From assembly GCA_947505565.1 (NCBI GenBank), contig CANNLB010000215.1:1-5806 (forward strand): a stretch of DNA of 5,806 bases. The letters run 5' to 3'. Origin of the DNA: Acidobacteriota bacterium (GTDB lineage: Bacteria; Acidobacteriota; Terriglobia; Bryobacterales; Bryobacteraceae). Position numbers and translations under genes: made by a program. Each line of letters starts with the position of its first letter. The stretch's first letter is position 1. The notes under the pieces were generated by a model. That model made no database searches. It was not told where the DNA came from and was given only the letters and a program-made list of their open reading frames with translations. Positions 1-5,361 of the stretch are shown here, one piece after another.

Positions 1-749
1 TCGGCACCAACCCCATAGTTGGTGTCATAAATGGCTACTTTGCTTGCCCCGATCACGGAAAATGAGTCGCCGGTCACGACGATTGCCGTCGCCTCGTCCA
101 GCCCGATCCCGAGCAACTCGGGCTTCAGCGAGATCACCGGCACCAAGTCATTCTCCCGGTGCCGCGCAATTAAATGCTGATCGATCGCCACGTTCCGCAG
201 AAACCCAAACCCTTCCTCGTATCCCTTGGCCATCATGATCGTATTCCCTTCCCGCGCTCCTCTGACCAAGTAACTCCCTTGGATCGTCGCTCCCGCGCTC
301 GTTCCGGCGATGACGCCACCTCGCTCGAGTACGTTATCCAGTTCCTTTGCCGTCTTCGTTCCCAAGTAACTATCCACCAATCGCCATTGCCGCCCGCCGT
401 CGATCCAAACCCCTTTCGCCGTCTTCAGCGCAGCGACAAACTCCGCCGAATCGGCCACCTTCCGGTCGTTCGTATGCAAATGCACGAGGTGCGTAAACCC
501 ATGCCGCTTCAGCGCATGGTGCTCGAGGGGCGGCACAACTTCCCCCGCTGTCGGAACTACTACAATCTGAGCATCCAAGCCACCGGCCAATGCCGCAAAG
601 CGGTCCAGAATCGCCTGGCCCACGGCCCCTCCCCCGATCACAATCAGATGCCCTTTCGCCGGACCGGAACCGGGGCTGTGGTTCGCGGCATTCGTCACAG
701 GCTGCGCCCCCAGCGCAACGCCAAACAGGCTCAGGAAAAGCAGACGCAT
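1..749 (-). CDS. Secreted cyanophycinase-like peptidase (S51 family), C-terminally cut by the window edge
   Basis: I read this frame by reverse translation from an ATG at 749-747; it stays open for 249 codons to the left edge, so the C-terminus is missing. Residues 1-16 (MRLLFLSLFGVALGAQ) look like a short signal peptide, implying export. The core matches peptidase S51/cyanophycinase: KGHLIVIGGG near 32-41, a GGRQWR segment at 118-123 (GG.Q in the family), the nucleophile elbow AGTSAGA with Ser151, DQHLIARHR with His192, and GIGLDEATA with Glu219. Ser, His and Glu in these motifs form the catalytic set of cyanophycinase. True cyanophycinases cleave beta-Asp-Arg dipeptides from cyanophycin. 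Whether this exported relative acts on cyanophycin or on other isoaspartyl peptides cannot be told from the sequence. It is divergent from the aminotransferase, 18 bp away, with no Shine-Dalgarno before the ATG. The family call is secure; the substrate is not. Confidence 0.88.
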   Translation of the reverse strand, partial: MRLLFLSLFGVALGAQPVTNAANHSPGSGPAKGHLIVIGGGAVGQAILDRFAALAGGLDAQIVVVPTAGEVVPPLEHHALKRHGFTHLVHLHTNDRKVADSAEFVAALKTAKGVWIDGGRQWRLVDSYLGTKTAKELDNVLERGGVIAGTSAGATIQGSYLVRGAREGNTIMMAKGYEEGFGFLRNVAIDQHLIARHRENDLVPVISLKPELLGIGLDEATAIVVTGDSFSVIGASKVAIYDTNYGVGA

Positions 750-755
750 AGTGCG

Positions 756-764
756 ATCATAACA
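756..764 (-). promoter_or_regulatory. Extended -10 promoter-like element for the peptidase gene, possibly giving a leaderless mRNA
   Basis: On the minus strand the sequence reads TGTTATGAT. This is an extended -10 (TGn) followed by TATGAT, which matches the TATAAT consensus at five of six positions. Six bases (CGCACT) separate the hexamer from the ATG of the peptidase, so the usual start spacing would place +1 on the A of that ATG. No good -35 is seen, which extended -10 promoters can tolerate. No Shine-Dalgarno lies between this element and the start codon, which agrees with a leaderless transcript. This rests on sequence match only. Confidence 0.4.
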
Positions 765-767
765 AGC

Positions 768-1820
768 ATGTTCTCCGCCCGGTTACCCTGGAACACCCCG
801 TCCAACGCGCTCTCACGCCGCGCCGAGGAACTCCGCGGCCAATACCTCGACCTCACCGAATCGAACCCCACCAAGGTCGGGCTCCACTACGACTCCGAAC
901 GCATTCTCGCGGCCTTCCAGCACCCCGAAATCCTGACGTACTCGCCTGAAGCCGCCGGCCTACCGCTCGCCCTGGAAACCACCCGCGCCCATTTTATGAC
1001 CGCTTCGACCAGCGAGAGCTACTCCTGGCTGTTCAAGCTCCTGTGCGACCCGGGCGACGAAGTCATCGCCCCCCGCCCCTCGTACCCTCTATTTGAGCTT
1101 CTAGCAGGCCTGGAAGGCGTCCGCGTGAGGCAATACCCGCTCCGTTATGCCGAGGGCTGGTTTATTGACCACGAGGCCCTGAGGGCCGAAATCACCCCTC
1201 GCACCAAGGCCATTCTCGTCGTCCACCCCAATAACCCCACCGGTTCGTTCGTCTCTGCCGCCGAACTCGACCAGCTTACCGCCTGCGGCCTGCCCATCAT
1301 CTCCGACGAGGTCTTTGCGGGGTACGCGCTTGCACCCAACCCACTTCCGACCCTGGGCGAGAATGGCCGCGTCCTGACCTTTGTCCTCGACGGGCTTTCC
1401 AAATCGGCCGGTCTGCCGCAGATGAAGGCCGGCTGGATCCGCGTCTCCGGCCCTGGGGCCGCCGAAGCCCGCCACCGGCTTGAACTCATCGCGGATACCT
1501 ACCTGTCCATCTCGACGCCGGTCCAATGGGCGCTCCCGGAGCTGATCGCGGCCGGGGTCCAAACCCAGATCATGGAGCGGATTCAAACCAATCGACAGCG
1601 GCTTCCCTCCGCGCTACGCATCGACGGCGGCTGGTGCGCCATCCTCCGGATGCCCGCCAGCCGAACGGACGAAGAGTGGGCGATGCATCTGTTGGAACAA
1701 CAACGGGTCCTTGTCCAGCCCGGGTATTTCTTCGATCTCGAGGGCGGCCCGTACCTGGTGGTGAGCTTACTCACCGAACCAGGTACGTTCGCCGAAGGCA
1801 TGCGCCGCCTTACTGTTTGA
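768..1820 (+). CDS. PLP-dependent class I/II aminotransferase, compact form
   Basis: This 350-residue protein starts at ATG 768. The frame stays open upstream to about 174, but that stretch is antisense to the peptidase gene, and the N-terminus MFSARLPWNTPSNALS begins as this family does. Fold-type I features are visible: LDLTESNPT near 27-35 (substrate/N-terminal loop), TASTSESYSWLF at 78-89 (cofactor phosphate region), PRPSYPLFE at 102-110, HPNNPTG at 153-159 with the cofactor-ring Asn, ISDEVF at 178-183 with Asp180 for the pyridine nitrogen, and LSKSAGLPQMKAGW at 210-223 with Schiff-base Lys212. It should be a soluble cytoplasmic transaminase; the amino donor and acceptor are unknown. It is shorter than the usual 380-400 residues, with tight loops before the TSES motif and before ISDEV. 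The canonical C-terminal substrate-carboxylate Arg is absent (PYLVVSLL at 328-335). No Shine-Dalgarno is seen. Its 3' end overlaps the convergent dehydratase gene by 11 bp. Confidence 0.9.
   Translation: MFSARLPWNTPSNALSRRAEELRGQYLDLTESNPTKVGLHYDSERILAAFQHPEILTYSPEAAGLPLALETTRAHFMTASTSESYSWLFKLLCDPGDEVIAPRPSYPLFELLAGLEGVRVRQYPLRYAEGWFIDHEALRAEITPRTKAILVVHPNNPTGSFVSAAELDQLTACGLPIISDEVFAGYALAPNPLPTLGENGRVLTFVLDGLSKSAGLPQMKAGWIRVSGPGAAEARHRLELIADTYLSISTPVQWALPELIAAGVQTQIMERIQTNRQRLPSALRIDGGWCAILRMPASRTDEEWAMHLLEQQRVLVQPGYFFDLEGGPYLVVSLLTEPGTFAEGMRRLTV
1751..1786. terminator. Strong 15-bp hairpin at the convergent gene ends; candidate 3'-end structure of the minus-strand operon
   Basis: The left arm GTACCTGGT (1751-1759) plus GGTGAG (1760-1765) pairs perfectly with CTCACC (1770-1775) plus ACCAGGTAC (1778-1786). 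The loop is CTTA and there is a single 2-nt bulge (GA, 1776-1777). It sits inside the last codons of the aminotransferase, and on the minus strand it begins 24 nt after the TAA of the dehydratase gene. No T-tract follows on either strand, so it is not a classical intrinsic terminator. It may be a U-less terminator, a transcript 3'-end stabiliser, or a block against read-through antisense transcription. The structure is seen directly; the function is inferred. Confidence 0.5.
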
Positions 1821-3144
1821 TGACCGTGCCATCCTTGCGACGCACTTCACCCCAGCCACCGTTGAGAGTTTTCTTCTCCCCGGTTTCGCCGAAGCCGAAC
1901 GGGTACTTCGCGGCGGCCTTCTCGTTGACTTCGATGCCCCAGCCCGGTTTCTCATTCGCGTACAGATAGCCGTTCTTCATCTCCGGGCAACCGTCGAACA
2001 CCTCGCGAACGCGTTCACTGAACGGGCTGTATTCCTGAATACCGAAGTTGTAGCTGACGAGGTCGAGCGTCACGTTGGCCGCATGACCGATCGGGCTCAC
2101 ATCGCCGGGACCGTGCCAAGCCGTCTTGACGCCGTGGATCTCGCCCAGAATGGCGATCTTTCGGCAGGGCGTCAAACCGCCGGCCTGCGAAACGTGGACG
2201 CGGATGTAGTCGATGAGCTTTTCGGTGATTAGCGGGCTCCACTCGTGCGGACTGTTGAACAATTCGCCCATCGCGATCGGGGTGGTGCACTGTTGCCGCA
2301 TCAACCGGAACCAGGCGATATCTTCCGGGCTCAACGGATCTTCAAAGAAGAAAAGTTTGAACTTCTCGACGTCCTTGGCCATTTGCAACGCTTGGATCGG
2401 GCTCACCCGTTCATGCACATCGTGGCAGAGTTCGAGCTCTTCGGGAAGCTCTTTGCGACAGGCTTCAAACAGTTTCAACGTGCGACGAATATAGACCGCC
2501 GGCTCATAAACGGGGCCGGTGTGCAAAGCTTGGATCTTCGTATCGGTACGTCCACCCGACCCGTAAGCGGCCATCCCCGGAATGCCAACCTGCACCCGCA
2601 CATGCCGGAAGCCCTGGTCCATGTACTTGCGCACGCTATCGATCACCTGCGGAATCTCGTTGCCGCTGGCGTGGCCGTAGCAATCGGCCGCCTCGCGCAA
2701 TTTCCCGCCCAGCAACTGGTACACCGGCATATTCGCCTGACGACCCTTGATGTCCCACAATGCCTGGTCGACTCCGCTGATCGCGTTGTTCAATACCGGC
2801 CCGTTCCGCCAGTACGATGAGTTGTAGCAAGCCTGCCAAATGTCGTCGATCCGGTCCGCCGGCTTGCCAATCAGAAACGGCTTCAAATAGCGGTTCACCG
2901 CCTCTACGACTAGGTCCGCCCGCTGGGTAAACGTTGCGCAGCCATAGCCATAAAGACCATCCTGATCGGTGGTGATTTTCACGATCGGCAGGCGGAGCCC
3001 GCCTGGGGCGGTAGCGATCACGCTGACGTCTTTAATCTTGGGCGAAGGTAACCCACGGACGGCCTTGGCGGCTTTCTCCTGGGCAGCCACGTGGCGGGCA
3101 GGTAGTGCTGCGGCAGCAAGGCCAAGCAGTTGACGGCGATTCAT
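1810..3144 (-). CDS. Tat-signal enolase-superfamily protein, D-mannonate dehydratase/RspA-like
   Basis: This is a 444-residue protein. Residues 3-22 carry a twin-arginine signal (NRRQLLGLAAAALPA, then AQ), predicting Tat export of the folded enzyme. The remainder aligns with the mannonate dehydratase (ManD) group of the mandelate racemase/enolase superfamily. An N-terminal capping domain contains SYWRNGPV near 110-117 and ALWDIKGR at 128-135. The barrel has Arg183 and Tyr194 (ManD Arg147/Tyr159), metal ligands Asp242, Glu268 and Glu294, His244, His344 in WHGPGD, and Glu371 in FGIQE. ManD dehydrates D-mannonate to 2-keto-3-deoxygluconate using Mg2+. Here Pro346 sits at the position equivalent to Ala314 of efficient ManDs, so the mannonate activity may be weak or the substrate different. 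The ATG overlaps the ccmD stop (ATGA) and has a strong GAGGAG site, so it is probably coupled to the ccm operon. The stop lies inside the convergent aminotransferase gene. Fold and group are sure; substrate is not. Confidence 0.9.
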   Translation of the reverse strand: MNRRQLLGLAAAALPARHVAAQEKAAKAVRGLPSPKIKDVSVIATAPGGLRLPIVKITTDQDGLYGYGCATFTQRADLVVEAVNRYLKPFLIGKPADRIDDIWQACYNSSYWRNGPVLNNAISGVDQALWDIKGRQANMPVYQLLGGKLREAADCYGHASGNEIPQVIDSVRKYMDQGFRHVRVQVGIPGMAAYGSGGRTDTKIQALHTGPVYEPAVYIRRTLKLFEACRKELPEELELCHDVHERVSPIQALQMAKDVEKFKLFFFEDPLSPEDIAWFRLMRQQCTTPIAMGELFNSPHEWSPLITEKLIDYIRVHVSQAGGLTPCRKIAILGEIHGVKTAWHGPGDVSPIGHAANVTLDLVSYNFGIQEYSPFSERVREVFDGCPEMKNGYLYANEKPGWGIEVNEKAAAKYPFGFGETGEKKTLNGGWGEVRRKDGTVIKQ

Positions 3145-3290
3145 TGTTTCTCCTCAATCATGCGCTTCAGGCTATCCAGTTGTTTCTTCAACCGTCCTTC
3201 CCGCGCAGCAAGCATTACAACATAAATCGCAAGCAGGCCCCAGGCCGTAGCCAGGCCCCAAAACATAAACTGTATATTCCGATCGTCCAT
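3141..3290 (-). CDS. ccmD: CcmD-like small membrane protein of the heme exporter complex
   Basis: This is a 49-residue gene read from ATG 3290-3288 to TGA 3143-3141. The protein has a short N-terminus (MDDRNIQF), one transmembrane helix at about residues 9-28 (FMFWGLATAWGLLAIYVVML), and a charged, probably helical C-terminal tail with heptad-like spacing (EGRLKKQLDSLKRMIEE). This is the layout of CcmD, which bridges CcmAB and CcmC in the inner membrane and is needed to release heme-loaded CcmE. Sequence conservation in CcmD is low, so the call rests on size, topology and position: 10 bp after ccmC, as in many ccmABCD clusters. The ribosome site is modest (GGGACGGA). Its stop overlaps the start of the dehydratase gene. 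Confidence 0.8.
   Translation of the reverse strand: MDDRNIQFMFWGLATAWGLLAIYVVMLAAREGRLKKQLDSLKRMIEEKQ
3150..3155 (-). promoter_or_regulatory. Strong Shine-Dalgarno for the dehydratase gene, inside ccmD
   Basis: The minus strand reads GAGGAG five bases before the ATG at 3144-3142. It lies in the final codons of the ccmD-like gene (Glu-Glu-Lys-Gln). With the ATGA stop/start overlap, this supports translational coupling and fixes the dehydratase start. It is the best-matched ribosome binding site in the window. Confidence 0.75.
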
Positions 3291-3300
3291 TTCCGTCCCG

Positions 3301-3987
3301 TTAGATCGCGTGAGCCCGACGGCGGAGGCCGTCGATTTGACGTTGCATTTCTTCCTGGTTCAGACGAATGATGACCATTAAGACGGCCAAGGTCGCCAGT
3401 GCCAGAAAATTCATGTAGAGCATATTCTCCATCACCGGATCGATCAACTGTTTGCCCGTGCGGATGCTCAAGACCGGCCCCGGGTGCTGCGTCCGCCACC
3501 ACTCGATCGCCTTGTAGGTAATCGCCACCGACACAAACGCGAAAATCGACAGCACCGCCGAGTTTTTTGCCCGCTCGGTGGGGTCGTCGATCGCTTGTCG
3601 GAGCATCAGGTAGCCGAAATAGACGAGCCAGCAGATCAGCGCCCACGTCAGTCGCGCGTCCCACGCCCACCAGATGCCCCAACTGATGCGCCCCCAAATC
3701 ATACCTGTTATCAAATTTACCGCCGCAAACGCCAGGCCGACCTCGGTGGCCGACATCGCGATCGCGTCATAGCGCAGGTTCTTCTTGATCAGGTACATCG
3801 AACTGGCCACGAGCGCAGTGATGTAGCAGAGAATGGCGGCAAAGAACGCCGGCAAATGGTAGTAAAAAATGCGGTAGACCGGCCCCTGCTCCATCTCGTC
3901 CGGGAGATTGAACAGAATGATATAGAGGTTGCGCAGCAGCAGCATTCCGACCAGCGCGCCCAAACCGAGTCGTATATTTTTCGCCAT
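3301..3987 (-). CDS. ccmC: CcmC, heme-handling WWD-domain membrane protein of cytochrome c maturation
   Basis: This 228-residue polytopic protein has about six hydrophobic helices (near 8-27, 47-66, 82-98, 113-130, 144-160 and 188-208). The diagnostic tryptophan-rich WWD segment WGRISWGIWWAWDARLT spans 98-114. The two external heme-ligand histidines flank it: His44 in YYHLPAFF and His168 in TQHPGP. CcmC presents heme in the periplasm to CcmE and stabilises the heme-CcmE adduct. The length fits CcmC rather than the much longer CcmF or CcsA. A hydrophilic, Arg-rich tail (QRQIDGLRRRAHAI) faces the cytoplasm. It starts 6 bp after ccmB, using an AAGGTGA ribosome site that contains the ccmB stop codon. 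Confidence 0.95.
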   Translation of the reverse strand: MAKNIRLGLGALVGMLLLRNLYIILFNLPDEMEQGPVYRIFYYHLPAFFAAILCYITALVASSMYLIKKNLRYDAIAMSATEVGLAFAAVNLITGMIWGRISWGIWWAWDARLTWALICWLVYFGYLMLRQAIDDPTERAKNSAVLSIFAFVSVAITYKAIEWWRTQHPGPVLSIRTGKQLIDPVMENMLYMNFLALATLAVLMVIIRLNQEEMQRQIDGLRRRAHAI

Positions 3988-3993
3988 ATCAGT

Positions 3994-4000
3994 TCACCTT
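3994..4000 (-). promoter_or_regulatory. Shine-Dalgarno of ccmC overlapping the ccmB stop codon
   Basis: The minus strand reads AAGGTGA, with TGA being the ccmB stop and six bases before the ccmC ATG. A ribosome finishing ccmB therefore sits on the ccmC initiation site, which suggests coupled translation of the two membrane subunits. Confidence 0.7.
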
Positions 4001-4662
4001 ACAAGAATCGTCTCGACCAAAGCCAGCGATAGAACCGTAAAAATGATATCGAAACCAATCAGCAGCCGCAGCCAAACCATGTCGTTTCCGGCAATCGCGT
4101 TGCCCGCGAGCAGAATCGTCGTCAGCCGCATGGCCGCCATCAACGCCGGCAGCATCAACGGGTAAAGCAGCATTGGCAGCATCAACTCGCGCAGGCTTAG
4201 GTTCACCGTTAACGCGCTGAAGAGGGTACCCAGAATCGTCATGCCCCAAGTCCCCAACGCAAAGATCCCCAGCAGCGGCAGCGCCTGCGGAGTCCATGTT
4301 ATATCGTAGAAAATGCCGAAGATCGGCAGGCAGATCACTTCGATCGTCATCAACAAAACGAAGCTCGCCACGGTCTTGCCCAGAAACAGTTGCGCGCCGG
4401 ACACCGGGCTGGCAATCAGCACCTCCAGACAATCGTTGGGCAGTTCCCGCGCGAAGCTCCGGTTCAAGATCAGCGCCCCGGCGAAGGCAAAGACGAGCCA
4501 AAGCAATCCGCCCGAAAACTCCGCCACCGCCTCGCTCGACGGGTCGAACGCAAAACTAAACAAAAGTAAAATTACCACCGCAAACGAAAGCGACGCGTTC
4601 AACGATTCCTTCGTCCGCAGTTCACTCCGTAGATCCTTCGCGGCTATCTGCAAAAACACCAT
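3994..4662 (-). CDS. ccmB: CcmB, membrane subunit of the cytochrome c maturation ABC transporter
   Basis: This 222-residue protein is highly hydrophobic, with six likely membrane helices (about 25-40, 51-67, 93-117, 126-150, 160-179 and 197-218). Family hallmarks are visible: the cytoplasmic FARELPNDCLEVLIASP segment at 70-86, followed by LGKT (94-97), which probably contacts CcmA, and GTLFSALTVNLSLRELMLPM at 145-164 followed by a proline-rich helix (YPLMLPALM). CcmB pairs with the CcmA ATPase. The CcmABCD complex uses ATP hydrolysis to release holo-CcmE rather than simply to transport heme. Its ATG directly abuts the ccmA stop with no spacer, and a GGAG site lies 8 bp upstream inside ccmA. 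Length is typical for the family. Confidence 0.94.
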   Translation of the reverse strand: MVFLQIAAKDLRSELRTKESLNASLSFAVVILLLFSFAFDPSSEAVAEFSGGLLWLVFAFAGALILNRSFARELPNDCLEVLIASPVSGAQLFLGKTVASFVLLMTIEVICLPIFGIFYDITWTPQALPLLGIFALGTWGMTILGTLFSALTVNLSLRELMLPMLLYPLMLPALMAAMRLTTILLAGNAIAGNDMVWLRLLIGFDIIFTVLSLALVETILVR

Positions 4663-5361
4663 TCAGGCAGCTCCAAACGTGCGGTAGACGTAGGTCGGGT
4701 CGGCCAGCATCTCCGCTGACCGAACCCCAAAATGGACCAACTTCCCGCGTTCAATTAACGCCACGTGCGTCGCCAACTCCATCGCCTCCCGCAGTTGGTG
4801 CGTGGACATGATGATTGTCCGCCCGGCCGCTTTCGCCTCGGCCAGCAATCCCTGCAAGAGTGCGATCGCCCGGTCGTCGAGGGCCGTAAACGGCTCGTCC
4901 AGGATGAGGAGCGCCGGGTCATGGAGAAACGCCCGCGCCACGGCCAACCGCTGCCGCATGCCCCGGGAGAACTCGCGGACCGGAGCGTTGGCGACATGGG
5001 CGAGTTGCGTCCGCTCCAGCCAATGCCGCGCCACGGACGCCGAAACCCCGTAAAGCTGGGCGAAAATCGTCAAATTCTCAATCGCCGTCAGCTCGTCATA
5101 GACGCCGATGCCGTGTCCGAGCAGCCCGATCCGGCGCCGGGCTGAGGCCTGTCGCGGGGAATCGCCGAACAGCCGCACTTCGCCCTGTGCCGCGCCGGAT
5201 AGGCCAGCCAGAATCTTCAGCATGGTTGTCTTCCCCGCCCCGTTCCGACCAATCAGCGCCAAACATTCCCCGCCGTTCAGCGAAAAAGTGACGTCGTGCA
5301 AAGCCGGATAGTCCCCAAAATATTTGCAGACATGATCAACGGCCAGGACCGGTTCGGGCAT
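4663..5361 (-). CDS. ccmA: CcmA, ATPase of the cytochrome c maturation ABC transporter
   Basis: This is a 232-residue ABC ATPase. Walker A is GRNGAGKT (38-45). The Q-loop region, GLLGHGIGVYDELTAIENL from 79, has His83 where most ABC proteins have Gln, as is common in CcmA. The signature is FSRGMRQRLAVARA (131-144), Walker B is LLILDEP (151-157), the D-loop is ALDD and the switch is His188. The protein powers the CcmABCD complex from the cytoplasmic side of the inner membrane. Following ccmB and ccmC set it apart from general ABC-2 exporters. The ATG directly follows the TAA of the upstream gene (TAAATG), with an AGGAG about 12 bp upstream, a rather long spacing that suggests reinitiation by terminating ribosomes. 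Confidence 0.94.
   Translation of the reverse strand: MPEPVLAVDHVCKYFGDYPALHDVTFSLNGGECLALIGRNGAGKTTMLKILAGLSGAAQGEVRLFGDSPRQASARRRIGLLGHGIGVYDELTAIENLTIFAQLYGVSASVARHWLERTQLAHVANAPVREFSRGMRQRLAVARAFLHDPALLILDEPFTALDDRAIALLQGLLAEAKAAGRTIIMSTHQLREAMELATHVALIERGKLVHFGVRSAEMLADPTYVYRTFGAA

Noticed and set aside
3..26. Hairpin GGCACCAAC / GTTGGTGTC with a 6-nt loop at the left edge
   Set aside because: It lies within the peptidase coding region, encoding DTNYGVGA, with no T-tract and no gene boundary nearby; it is most likely chance.
758..763. CATAAC as a plus-strand -10 for the aminotransferase
   Set aside because: It matches only four of six consensus positions, has no -35, and sits four bases before the ATG; too weak to annotate.
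174..767. Upstream extension of the aminotransferase frame by 198 codons on the plus strand
   Set aside because: It is wholly antisense to the peptidase gene, its translation is rich in Arg, Pro and Gln with no family resemblance, and the aminotransferase homology begins at the ATG at 768.
2245..2820. Long plus-strand open frame opposite the dehydratase gene
   Set aside because: It is a shadow of GC-rich codons in the dehydratase gene, whose product has clear family motifs throughout.
3484..4032. Plus-strand open frame opposite ccmC
   Set aside because: The minus strand encodes an unmistakable CcmC with the WWD motif and both histidines; the plus-strand product is low-complexity Arg/Asp/Gln.
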